From Acidobacteriota bacterium (GTDB lineage: Bacteria > Acidobacteriota > Blastocatellia > Pyrinomonadales > Pyrinomonadaceae), in the NCBI GenBank assembly GCA_003222935.1, contig QHXL01000070.1, forward strand, positions 503 to 8,998: a DNA stretch of 8,496 nt. The letters are read 5' to 3'. The notes beneath the pieces are model-generated. The model searched no databases. It was not told where the DNA came from and saw only the letters and a program-made list of their open reading frames with translations. Shown piece by piece: positions 1 to 8,087 of this stretch. Both the position numbers and the translations under genes were made by a program. How positions within the stretch are numbered: the first letter of the stretch is position 1; each line of letters begins with the position of its first letter.

Positions 1-819
1 ACGGGTGGCGCAGGAGATCAGGGTCTCATGTTTGGCTATGCCTGCAATGAAACCCCAGAATTGATGCCACTGCCGATCCAGTTGGCTCATATGCTGGCTC
101 GCAGACTCTCAGAAGTTCGAAAGTCTGGGGAACTTCCCTACCTGCGACCTGATGGGAAATCTCAAGTATCAGTTGAATACCGCGATGGTCGACCGTTCAG
201 ACTCGAGGCTGTGGTCATTTCTTCGCAACACGATGACGATGTGACCAACGATCAACTGCGTGCAGAAATCTTAGAGAAAGTAATTCAGCACACCGTTTCA
301 CCAGAACTTCTCGACGAAAACACGAAGTATCACATTAACCCGACAGGTCGCTTCGTGACTGGTGGGCCGCAGGGTGATGCTGGTGTTACCGGTCGAAAGA
401 TCATTGTCGACACCTACGGCGGATATGCTCCGCACGGCGGCGGCGCTTTCTCCGGAAAGGATCCGACGAAAGTTGACCGTTCAGCTGCTTACATGGCGCG
501 TTATGTTGCTAAGAACGTCGTTGCGGCCGGCCTGGCTGATAAGTGCCAGGTGCAGTTGGCTTACGCGATTGGCGTGGCTAAGCCTGTCTCCGTCTTAGTT
601 GAGACCCAGGGAACGGGTCGGATCAGCGACACTGCGATATCGAAACTGGTTAGCGAACACTTTGATCTGACGCCGAAAGGCATCATCGAGTCGCTTAACT
701 TGCGCCGGCCTATCTACAAAGCAACTGCTGCTTATGGCCACTTTGGTCGAACCGAAGACACCTTCAGCTGGGAAAAGACAGACAAAGCTGAAGTGCTTCG
801 CTCGACTGCCGGCATTTAA
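1..819 (+). CDS. metK: S-adenosylmethionine synthetase (methionine adenosyltransferase), 5' end missing
   Basis: This enzyme makes S-adenosylmethionine from methionine and ATP in the cytosol. The reading frame is open from base 1, so the gene begins upstream; 272 residues are visible, and roughly the first 110-120 of a usual 380-400 are missing. Family signatures are clear: GAGDQG at fragment residues 3-8 followed by LMFGYA, then [16 protein letters not shown], and the glycine-rich loop GGGAFSGKD at about 146-154 followed by [10 protein letters not shown]. The C-terminal end carries YGHFGR and WEKTDKA, as in complete MetK proteins. The ATG at 28 lies inside the conserved GAGDQGLM motif and is not the true start. 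ahcY follows after 29 bases on the same strand, which fits a SAM-cycle operon. The promoter and any SAM riboswitch would lie outside the window. Family assignment is very secure. Confidence 0.97.
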   Translation, partial: TGGAGDQGLMFGYACNETPELMPLPIQLAHMLARRLSEVRKSGELPYLRPDGKSQVSVEYRDGRPFRLEAVVISSQHDDDVTNDQLRAEILEKVIQHTVSPELLDENTKYHINPTGRFVTGGPQGDAGVTGRKIIVDTYGGYAPHGGGAFSGKDPTKVDRSAAYMARYVAKNVVAAGLADKCQVQLAYAIGVAKPVSVLVETQGTGRISDTAISKLVSEHFDLTPKGIIESLNLRRPIYKATAAYGHFGRTEDTFSWEKTDKAEVLRSTAGI

Positions 820-835
820 TCTATTAACTCTGCAA

Positions 836-840
836 AAGGA
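836..840 (+). promoter_or_regulatory. Ribosome binding site of ahcY
   Basis: AAGGA lies 8 bases before the ATG at 849, in the short gap after the metK stop. It supports that start. The 29-base gap is too short for a separate promoter plus an SAH riboswitch, so ahcY is probably expressed from the metK transcript. Confidence 0.75.
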
Positions 841-848
841 ATAACTAA

Positions 849-2126
<1,278 letters not shown>

Positions 2127-2127
2127 T

Positions 2128-2268
2128 TTGTCGGGGCGCCTCTCCGTGGGCGCCCCTTCGTTGCAATGGTCTCGTCGGAAAAGAAGGGGCGCCTCTCAAT
2201 GGGCGCCCCTTCGTTTGCAATGGTCTCGTGGGAAGAAAAGGGGCGCCCACGGAGGGACGCCCCGACAA
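2128..2268. terminator. Bidirectional terminator region with three GC-rich hairpins
   Basis: Three hairpins lie between the convergent ahcY and lptFG stops. Hairpin 1 pairs 2133-2140 (GGGGCGCC) with 2149-2156. Hairpin 2 pairs 2184-2193 with 2202-2211, a perfect 10-bp stem with an 8-base loop. Hairpin 3 pairs 2240-2245 with 2258-2263, extended by a further three pairs past a bulged base. Read on the - strand, hairpins 3 and 2 are followed by TTTTCTT and TTCTTTT, good U-tracts for ending lptFG. Read on the + strand, hairpins 1 and 2 are followed by the weaker TTCGTT. The middle hairpin can therefore serve both directions. The hairpins are read directly from the sequence; terminator function is inferred. 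Confidence 0.8.
2128..2268. repeat. 31-bp imperfect inverted repeat bounding the hairpin array
   Basis: Bases 2128-2158 (starting TTGTCGGGGCG) match the reverse complement of 2238-2268 at 29 of 31 positions. The arms enclose 79 bases that include hairpin 2. The two outer hairpins can thus pair with each other into one long stem as an alternative to folding separately. The match was counted by eye; an actual alternative fold is inference. Confidence 0.75.
2133..2239. repeat. Tandem direct repeat of 53-54 bp, two copies plus a partial third
   Basis: Copy A spans 2133-2185 and copy B spans 2186-2239. Each has a GGGGCGCC...GGCGCCCC hairpin, then TTCGTTGCAATGGTCTCGT (TTCGTTTGCAATGGTCTCGT in copy B), then an A/G-rich stretch leading into the next GGGGCGCC. 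A third, diverged half-unit starts at 2240. Copies A and B differ by only a few bases, which suggests recent duplication of a terminator-like unit. Confidence 0.8.
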
Positions 2269-2269
2269 G

Positions 2270-4570
2270 TTAAGTACGTACCTTTGAGAGGAAGTAGGTT
2301 CCGGCGGCTGCGAAAATCAGTAGCGGGGCCCAACCTGCAACAGCAGGACGCAGCAATCCATGATTCCCAAGTTGTTGGAATCCTCCTCCAACACCCCAAT
2401 ACGCGATACTCACCACTACCGCAGCACACAAAGCGATAATCGTTCCTTTTCTTCCAAACGACACGGCCAGCGGCATTCCAATAAAGGCCATGATCACGAC
2501 GCCAAATGGCGCTGAGTATTTGCGCTGAAGTGCGACTGACAGGGCCGAAGTCTCCTCGCCGCGTTGTTGAACTACTTTCATGTGACCTTTTAGCCCGATC
2601 GAACTCATCTGCGAGGGCTTATCGATCGTCGGCCTGAAAACTTCGGGGGCTTCGACTGAATTGACTGTTGTTTCTGCTTCTCTTTGCCGCACTACTTTCA
2701 TCTTGTTAAGCGCCAGCGTTTCGGTTTCAGTTAACTTCAACTGGTTGGCTGACAACCATGTTCCGACTTTGCCGCTCACTACTTTGCTGAGATGGACCGC
2801 GTCAGCGTCCAGTTCATATATGGTTGGCTCACTGAGTGTGCCCTGGCTCTCATCAAACTCGTACGAGTAGAACCGGTGTGTGTCGGTTGAGGCTAGCCAT
2901 TGGCGGCCGCTGCTGGTGATTGCGCGCGCTTGACCACCTTTAATGCGCGCACGCAGTGCGTCCTGTTTTAGATTGGCGCCGGGCATCAGATGCTCCTGCA
3001 CCAGCCATGAGCACGAAGCCATTGCGAGCGCAAAGAACATTCCCGGTATCATCAAACGATAGACGCTCTGCCCACTGGCCCACCACGCAATAGCCTCATT
3101 TCGCCTGGCCAGCAAGGCATATGTAATCAAGACGGAAATAAGCATCGTCGCAGGAAACAATTCGACGGCGACAAGCGGCGTCAGGAAGAGTAGATAGCGA
3201 GCAACTAGCCCGGCGCCCGCTTGTGTAAAACGCCAAACTTCAAAAAGCGTAAATATGTGGAAGATTGAAGCGAGTGCTATGAATCCAAGTAGAAAACTCA
3301 ATGCCAGTGAGCGTACGAGAGTCGCATCCATCAGATTTGGAAAGCCAATGCTTCCAGCACCGAGTGTGTGGAACGTTTTTGTTTTCTCTTTGGTTTTGGC
3401 AGGTTCCGGCTTGCCGAATGCGATTCGACCAAACGAAGGAAGACGAATGCGAGTGCTCACGAGTAGCACGCAGGTAAGCACGATCATTACTGCAGTAGCA
3501 ATCCATGGCCCGATGTACGGTGAAATACTTCCAGCCCGTGCCATCGATTCACCGAGGAGTGAACCCAGGTAATAAACAATTACGATAACAAGTGACAGAA
3601 TTACTCCAATACCCCGTCCACCACGACGAACTTTTAGACCAAGCACTCCGCCGAGCAATGAAAAGATAAGGGGCGCGCATGCCAAGGCTGTGCGTCGATT
3701 AAGAATACGAATGGCTTCCCTTTTTTCTTTTTCCTCTCCGTTTTGTGCTCGTTCGCGTAAGTCTTTCCAGTCCATCGTGTCCGCATTAGTGTCACGCTCA
3801 TTGAGACTCTTAATGATGTTGGCGCGTCCAGTGTCGATTGAGAGCCGTAGCTGATCAAAACGGGCCACTACATAAGACTTCTCCGCCTCACCTTCTACAT
3901 CAGGAAACTCTGTTGAAAGAACATCAGTAAGAACCAGTTCGGACTGGTCGCCAGAAGAGTCAATGCGGCCAGAGCGAGCAGTGAAAATCTTAGTCGAGCG
4001 ATCCTCCCCCTGGGTAAAAATGAAAACTCGACCCCACGTGCCGAGTGCCTTGTCGCCGTCTCTGGCGTAGACGACAAACTTGGGGAGTGTGCTAATGGTT
4101 CGTGGTTCGACAGGCGACTCCAGTTTCGCCAAAAGACCTTGAAGGGCAATCTTTTCCAGGTCACGAGCAGCCTGCGGTGCTTCTTTAAGATGGATGTAGG
4201 CAGTTGCGCCGGTCAGGATCAAACCCATCAGAATCACTGGCCACAACATCGTCCAGGACCCGACACCAGCCGATCTCATCGCGACAATCTCGCTGTCTGT
4301 CCCCATTCGTGAAAACCCGATGATGATTCCGGCAAGGGTTGCGAGTGGAATGGTGAAGGTTAGGACACCAGGTATGAGTGTGGCTGAAATTCCTCCAACA
4401 ACGGAAAAAGGCAGGTCGGTGTAAACCAGAACTTCAGCGAGTCGGGCTGCCTGTTGTGCAAACAGAACCGCCGTCAGCAACAACAGTGAAAGTAAAACAT
4501 AAGGTATGGTTGCTCCAACGATGTAGCGTGGGATCAGAAGCCTGCCTAACCTCATGTTTGTCTTTAACAC
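2270..4570 (-). CDS. lptFG: LptF-LptG fusion, lipopolysaccharide export permease
   Basis: This inner-membrane permease should work with the ATPase LptB and the LptA/LptC bridge to pull LPS from the inner membrane. LptF and LptG are usually separate proteins of about 350-390 residues; here one 766-residue chain holds both YjgP/YjgQ domains. Domain 1 has helices near 14-38, 60-86, 106-124, 297-313, 321-340 and 353-373, with a periplasmic region at about 125-295. A charged linker (about 374-415, with KTKEKTKTF) leads to domain 2, with helices near 419-440, 457-488, 505-524, 685-703, 709-730 and 742-762. The segment HRFYSY...QMSSIGLKG...LQRKYSAPFG is typical of the family ahead of its second helix set. 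The start is uncertain. The GTG at 4570 lies 7 bases after the recO stop, but an ATG at 4555 (761 residues) is also possible, and neither has a strong ribosome binding site. It is the last gene of its operon. Confidence 0.9.
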   Translation of the reverse strand: MLKTNMRLGRLLIPRYIVGATIPYVLLSLLLLTAVLFAQQAARLAEVLVYTDLPFSVVGGISATLIPGVLTFTIPLATLAGIIIGFSRMGTDSEIVAMRSAGVGSWTMLWPVILMGLILTGATAYIHLKEAPQAARDLEKIALQGLLAKLESPVEPRTISTLPKFVVYARDGDKALGTWGRVFIFTQGEDRSTKIFTARSGRIDSSGDQSELVLTDVLSTEFPDVEGEAEKSYVVARFDQLRLSIDTGRANIIKSLNERDTNADTMDWKDLRERAQNGEEKEKREAIRILNRRTALACAPLIFSLLGGVLGLKVRRGGRGIGVILSLVIVIVYYLGSLLGESMARAGSISPYIGPWIATAVMIVLTCVLLVSTRIRLPSFGRIAFGKPEPAKTKEKTKTFHTLGAGSIGFPNLMDATLVRSLALSFLLGFIALASIFHIFTLFEVWRFTQAGAGLVARYLLFLTPLVAVELFPATMLISVLITYALLARRNEAIAWWASGQSVYRLMIPGMFFALAMASCSWLVQEHLMPGANLKQDALRARIKGGQARAITSSGRQWLASTDTHRFYSYEFDESQGTLSEPTIYELDADAVHLSKVVSGKVGTWLSANQLKLTETETLALNKMKVVRQREAETTVNSVEAPEVFRPTIDKPSQMSSIGLKGHMKVVQQRGEETSALSVALQRKYSAPFGVVIMAFIGMPLAVSFGRKGTIIALCAAVVVSIAYWGVGGGFQQLGNHGLLRPAVAGWAPLLIFAAAGTYFLSKVRT

Positions 4571-4577
4571 TAATTTC

Positions 4578-5324
4578 TCACTGCACGAAAGTAGGTCTTA
4601 CACGCGGCAGACGTTCGAGGACTCGACCAATCATTTGATGCGTAAACTCAGCCAGTTCCCTCTTGGTATTATTGGGAACGTCGCGCGAGTCTGCGGCAAA
4701 CTTTGCTGGAGAGAGTTTCTCAGTCGTTCTTAGTTGAGCGTGAAGCAATTTAGAGACTGTTCCACCTCTTCCCTCACTACAAGAGCGGCATCGAAGTGAT
4801 AGATCCAGTGCCATAAAGATCGAGTCCTCGCCGGCAAAAGTGCGATGACATTCTGCGCAACGTTTTAGATCGGGCATAAATCCTTCAATCTTTAAGATCC
4901 AAACCTCAAAGTAGCGCAACACCGACTCCATGTCTGAAGGACTCTCAGCGATTGCATCGAAGCAGGCCGTCGCCATTCGAAACAAAAGATCGTTCGCTTG
5001 ATGCGGCGGTGAGAACTCAATCAGCAGGTCTCCGAGATAGGCGAGTCCGTTAACAACGGCGGCGTCTGACGATAAGTTAAAGTGTGACTTTAGGATCTCT
5101 GTTTGACTGATAGAAACGAGATCTCGGTTTTCTTTTTCGTAGTAGGTGAGTCGGACAAGTGTGAAGGGTTCGAGCGATGCGCCAAAACGATTTCTAAGCT
5201 TGCGACATCCTTTAGCGACTCCTCGAATCAGCCCGGCGGATCGACTTAACGAAACGACAATCTTATCTGCTTCAGCCAGGTTGTATGTGCGCAAGATAAG
5301 CGCATCAGTTTCGACTAATGCCAT
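4578..5324 (-). CDS. recO: DNA repair protein RecO
   Basis: RecO acts with RecR and RecF to load RecA on SSB-coated gaps and to anneal strands in the cytosol. The 248-residue length is normal. The N-terminal OB-fold segment is recognisable (LILRTYNLAEADKIV, then LIRGVAKGCRKLRNRFG and LEPFTLVRLTYY). The helical middle part is followed by a zinc-binding module with C156-x2-C159 and C179-x2-C182, as in zinc-containing RecO proteins. The ATG at 5324 lies 9 bases after the stop of the small membrane protein gene and has no clear Shine-Dalgarno sequence, so it may depend on translational coupling. lptFG begins 7 bases after its stop. Its setting among envelope genes is not explained by its repair role and probably reflects shared expression only. 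Confidence 0.93.
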   Translation of the reverse strand: MALVETDALILRTYNLAEADKIVVSLSRSAGLIRGVAKGCRKLRNRFGASLEPFTLVRLTYYEKENRDLVSISQTEILKSHFNLSSDAAVVNGLAYLGDLLIEFSPPHQANDLLFRMATACFDAIAESPSDMESVLRYFEVWILKIEGFMPDLKRCAECHRTFAGEDSIFMALDLSLRCRSCSEGRGGTVSKLLHAQLRTTEKLSPAKFAADSRDVPNNTKRELAEFTHQMIGRVLERLPRVRPTFVQ

Positions 5325-5333
5325 TGTCGAGAG

Positions 5334-5501
5334 CTACGGAATGAAGTAAAGGATCCAGCCGAGGACCAGTCCAATCGCGAGGAACTCAGCGAAAACTTTC
5401 AGTCCATAAAAGACCTGTTCTCTTGGGGTTTCTTTTGACATGCCGCCAAAGACGAATGCCGTGAGCGCTGCGAATAGAGTCATTACCAGGAAATGTCTCA
5501 C
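5334..5501 (-). CDS. Small two-helix membrane protein, 55 residues, function unknown
   Basis: The frame runs from a GTG at 5499-5501 to a TAG at 5334-5336. The GTG overlaps the TGA stop of the upstream gene as GTGA, a classic sign of translational coupling, and recO begins 9 bases after its stop. The protein opens MRHFLVMTLFAALTAFVFGG, a likely first membrane helix. A short charged loop (SKETPREQVFYG) follows, then a second helix (about residues 35-54, FAEFLAIGLVLGWILYF) ending IP at the C-terminus. Loop charge suggests a hairpin in the inner membrane. I recall similar short proteins in Acidobacteriota genomes but cannot name a family. Internal ATG codons at 5483 and 5441 could serve as later starts, but the first would shorten helix 1 and the second would remove it. 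A tightly packed position in a four-gene operon makes a real gene likely. Confidence 0.72.
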   Translation of the reverse strand: MRHFLVMTLFAALTAFVFGGMSKETPREQVFYGLKVFAEFLAIGLVLGWILYFIP

Positions 5502-5929
5502 GATTTCCTCCCAGCTGCGATATCGAAAGCGTCCAACATCGTCAAGTAGTTCAACAGGCCGGCAATCAGTAGAAATGTGTTGCCGTACTCGTAAGTAGCG
5601 CGCGCCGCTTGCACTGGATCATCTGCGAAACCTATTCCCAATAGCCAACAGACGATGTACAGAACACCCGAGCCCAGATTAGCAATCATTGGTGGAACCT
5701 GAAGGATTGCGCCCGATCCCTGACCGGTGGACAGGTCGAACATGTGACCACCCATCGCTAACCCGATGAAGAAGCAGATCCAAACACTGCCGCCCATTAA
5801 AACAGCCCTCACCCATCGCTTGATGATCAGATGGCCAGCGCCGGGAACCAACCACGCCGCGGCACCCGTGGCCCAGGCCATGCCGGGTGTTGGCTCCTTC
5901 AACTCAATCGCCTTTTCTACTTTTACCAA
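5498..5929 (-). CDS. PGAGH-motif multi-helix membrane protein, DUF6677-like
   Basis: The 143-residue protein has four likely membrane helices near 17-35, 42-62, 84-102 and 114-135. The first carries the motif WLVPGAGHLIIKRW (PGAGH at 29-33). Similar PGxGH turns occur in TM2-like and DUF6677-type small membrane proteins; DUF6677 is my best recollection, not a confirmed hit. The C-terminus, LNYLTMLDAFDIAAGRK, looks conserved in style. The start is a TTG at 5929, supported by a perfect GGAGG 7 bases upstream and by an in-frame TAG only 8 codons further upstream. No ATG is available before conserved sequence begins. It is the first gene of an operon with the 55-residue membrane protein, recO and lptFG. 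A role in the envelope is plausible from the setting; no reaction can be assigned. Confidence 0.85.
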   Translation of the reverse strand: MVKVEKAIELKEPTPGMAWATGAAAWLVPGAGHLIIKRWVRAVLMGGSVWICFFIGLAMGGHMFDLSTGQGSGAILQVPPMIANLGSGVLYIVCWLLGIGFADDPVQAARATYEYGNTFLLIAGLLNYLTMLDAFDIAAGRKS

Positions 5930-5936
5930 GTCTCGT

Positions 5937-5941
5937 CCTCC
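5937..5941 (-). promoter_or_regulatory. Ribosome binding site fixing a TTG start
   Basis: On the - strand this reads GGAGG, 7 bases before the TTG at 5929. It is the strongest Shine-Dalgarno sequence near the DUF6677-like gene and is the main reason for accepting the rare TTG start. Confidence 0.8.
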
Positions 5942-6051
5942 AGAACTGCAAATCTAAACTTCTACTTTAGCTTGTTCGATCAGGACTGCTTGAAAGTTCA
6001 TTATTAACCTGAACCGTCGGCATCGCGACCTCTAAGCACTTACGTTAACTG
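5942..6051 (-). other. Gap between the two - strand clusters
   Basis: This space separates the namZ stop from the DUF6677-like gene and is the natural place for the promoter of the second operon. On the - strand it has AT-rich stretches such as TTAATAAT, near 6000, but no well-spaced pair of promoter boxes that I would defend. No strong hairpin with a U-tract follows namZ; only a weak GTCG/CGAC pairing is present, so read-through from namZ is possible. Confidence 0.35.
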
Positions 6052-7275
6052 TTAGTACAGCAGGTAGCCATTTCGGGTTTCGGAAAACTCCGCGAAAGGC
6101 TTCTTCCAACTGTTCAGAATTTCCCTTAGCTCAATCCCCTGCTCAAACGCTATGCGAATTTTGTCGGTGCCGCTGATGACGTCAAAAGGATTCTTGTCGT
6201 AAACGTATTCGTACGGAGCTTCTTTCCAGCGAAACTGATCCGGATACATGTCATAGGCCGTCTTCACCATCGCGATTCCCGCGGAGACAGACTCAAAAGC
6301 ATCTCGATCCAATACGTGGATTTGCACTCCACCACAACTAACGCCGGCATGCTTCTGAAACGTAGGCTGAAACACTGAGGCTCTAAAGTACACGCCATTC
6401 AGTCCGAGTCCATTCAGTTTGTCGGCATAGGCATCGGGATCGATATACGGTGCGCCGATGAGTTCGAATGGTTTTGTCGTCCCCCGGCCCTCGGACATTT
6501 GCGTGCCTTCAAAGTGGACTGTTCCGGGGAAAACTGTTGCCGCTTCAATCGTAGGCATGTTTGGCGATGGCAATACCCAAGGCGCATCAGTCTCGTCATG
6601 CCACAACTCTCTACGCCACCCGTCAACCTTGATTACTTCAAGTTCACAATCAATGTTGAAGTGTTTGTTGAAGAGTTGGGCGAGCTCTCCCGGCGTCATT
6701 CCATGTCGCGTCGGTATTGGGAACTGACCGACAAAAGATGCGAACTCCGGTTCGAGTACATTGCCCGCGACTGCTGAACCATTAATTGGGTTAGGTCGGT
6801 CGCAAACGATCATTCGCTTTCCTAGTTTCTTTGCTGCCTTCATACAGTTCGCCATGGTGTAGACGAACGTGTAGATGCGACAGCCGACGTCCTGCATGTC
6901 GAAAACCAGAACATCTACGTCCTTAAGCATTGCTTCGGTTGGTTCTCTTGTCTCGCTGTAAAGGGAATGAACTGGAAGTCCGGTTTTACGATCGACTCCG
7001 TGATCAGTTTCGATCATGTTGTCCTGGAGGTCGCCACGAATTCCATGTTGAGGGCCGAAGAGTGCTGTCAGCTGAATTTTGGGATGTTGGAAAAAGAGAT
7101 CGGCAACATGACGGAAACCATGATCGACAGAAGCCTGGTTGCAGATCAAACCTACCCGCGCACCCTTGAGAAAATTGTCAGGGTCTTCAAGTAGTTTCTC
7201 AACGCCCAACACGACAGGCTGCAGTGTTCTATTTACTTTTACCTGCTGAACTCCTCGATCGAGAGTTAAGGTCAT
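6052..7275 (-). CDS. namZ: Exo-beta-N-acetylmuramidase NamZ family (DUF1343, GH171), no signal peptide
   Basis: The family founder, Bacillus subtilis NamZ (YbbC), removes MurNAc from the non-reducing ends of peptidoglycan fragments. The 407-residue protein is complete and shows the family pattern: GARVGLICNQAS (38-49), FGPQHGIRGDLQDN (73-86), then ETDHG, LVFDMQDVGCRIYTF (123-137), CDRPNPI (158-164), PTRHGMTPGEL (188-198), LPSPNMPT (235-242) and FEGTQMSEGRGTTKPFE (255-271). The N-terminus (MTLTLDRGVQQVKVN) has no hydrophobic segment, so the protein looks cytosolic and suited to recycling imported muropeptides rather than acting outside the cell. The ATG at 7275 is backed by AGGAG 7 bases upstream, overlapping the stop of the SDR gene. 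It is the third visible gene of its cluster. The exact substrate is inferred from the family. Confidence 0.9.
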   Translation of the reverse strand: MTLTLDRGVQQVKVNRTLQPVVLGVEKLLEDPDNFLKGARVGLICNQASVDHGFRHVADLFFQHPKIQLTALFGPQHGIRGDLQDNMIETDHGVDRKTGLPVHSLYSETREPTEAMLKDVDVLVFDMQDVGCRIYTFVYTMANCMKAAKKLGKRMIVCDRPNPINGSAVAGNVLEPEFASFVGQFPIPTRHGMTPGELAQLFNKHFNIDCELEVIKVDGWRRELWHDETDAPWVLPSPNMPTIEAATVFPGTVHFEGTQMSEGRGTTKPFELIGAPYIDPDAYADKLNGLGLNGVYFRASVFQPTFQKHAGVSCGGVQIHVLDRDAFESVSAGIAMVKTAYDMYPDQFRWKEAPYEYVYDKNPFDVISGTDKIRIAFEQGIELREILNSWKKPFAEFSETRNGYLLY

Positions 7276-7282
7276 ACTTTAG

Positions 7283-7287
7283 CTCCT
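7283..7287 (-). promoter_or_regulatory. Ribosome binding site of namZ overlapping the SDR stop
   Basis: On the - strand AGGAG lies 7 bases before the namZ ATG and shares bases with the TAG stop of the SDR gene (TAGGAG). Ribosomes ending the SDR would expose or reload this site, so coupled translation is likely. Confidence 0.75.
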
Positions 7288-8056
7288 ACCCGCACAACAC
7301 TGATCCACCATTTACGTTCAATACTTCGCCGGTAATGTAGGTCGCCCAACTTGAACATAAGAAAACTATAGGCCCGGCAATCTCTTCCGGACTGCCTATC
7401 TTGGTCAGCGGAATGGTTTTGAGAATTGAGTCCAACCGTATCTTGTCGTCGAACACGCCATCGTTCATCTCAGTCTCGACCCAGCCTGGAGCAACAGAGT
7501 TAACGTTGATTCCAGCATGCGCAAGCTCGGATGCAAGTGACTTGGTAAATGAGATCTGACCACCTTTGGAGGCGGCGTAGTTCGAAACGTTGGCTTCACC
7601 GCGCTGACCCGCCGTCGAACTGACAATCACAATCCGACCAAACTTCTGTTGTTTCATAAAAGGGACTGCGGCACGGCAGACTGTCCACGTGCCTTTGAGA
7701 TTTATCTCGATTGTCTTGTCCCAGAGCTCTTCGCTAATAGACTCGACAGCATCACCCTGCCAGATACCCGCATTGCAAACAAGAAAGTCTATTCGGCCAA
7801 ACTGTTCAACTGTTTCTTTAACTAACCGTTCAGCGTCAGCCACTTTCGAGACGTCAGCCTGGATCGCAATTGCCTTTCCACCTCGGCGCTGGAGACTTGC
7901 CACCACATTTGCGGCTGACCCGGCATCGTGAATGTAATTGACTGCCACCGCTGCACCATGTTCAGCAAAAATCTCAGCTACTGCTTTACCAATACCGCGT
8001 GAGGCACCGGTCACTAATGCGACTTTTCCCGCGAGTCCTAAGATATCGTTCGACAT
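7286..8056 (-). CDS. Short-chain dehydrogenase/reductase, FabG-like
   Basis: This is a classical NAD(P)H-dependent SDR of 256 residues with all key positions present: the cofactor loop TGASRGIG (16-23), an acidic residue in ADVS, NAG (95-97), N119 in EINLKG, Ser 146/147 in VSSTAG, and the catalytic Y160-x3-K164 in YAASKGG. PGWVETEM and the C-terminal ITGEVLNVNGG are FabG-like. It could be a 3-oxoacyl-ACP reductase, but such SDRs act on many substrates, and its place between a C26 hydrolase and NamZ argues against assuming fatty acid synthesis. I prefer the ATG at 8056. A GTG at 8068 adds four residues, but AAGGG is then only 2 bases away; it is 14 bases from the ATG. It follows the C26 gene by 31 bases. 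Confidence 0.9.
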   Translation of the reverse strand: MSNDILGLAGKVALVTGASRGIGKAVAEIFAEHGAAVAVNYIHDAGSAANVVASLQRRGGKAIAIQADVSKVADAERLVKETVEQFGRIDFLVCNAGIWQGDAVESISEELWDKTIEINLKGTWTVCRAAVPFMKQQKFGRIVIVSSTAGQRGEANVSNYAASKGGQISFTKSLASELAHAGINVNSVAPGWVETEMNDGVFDDKIRLDSILKTIPLTKIGSPEEIAGPIVFLCSSWATYITGEVLNVNGGSVLCG

Positions 8057-8087
8057 GAATCTGCTCACTTCCCTTCTCAGTGTTTTC

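Noticed and set aside
820..848. Possible SAH riboswitch before ahcY
   Set aside because: The metK-ahcY gap is only 29 bases, most of it ribosome binding site, leaving no room for the aptamer.
2133..2263. Repeat-spacer look suggesting a minimal CRISPR array
   Set aside because: The spacers are also repeated, the units are terminator-like hairpins, only two to three units exist, and no cas genes are present.
6458..7194. Several + strand open frames of 75-92 codons opposite namZ
   Set aside because: They are shadows of a conserved - strand gene, overlap one another in different frames, and lack recognisable protein features.
7286..8056. Calling the SDR fabG
   Set aside because: The motifs are shared by many SDRs and no fatty acid synthesis genes are nearby, so a specific symbol would overstate the evidence.
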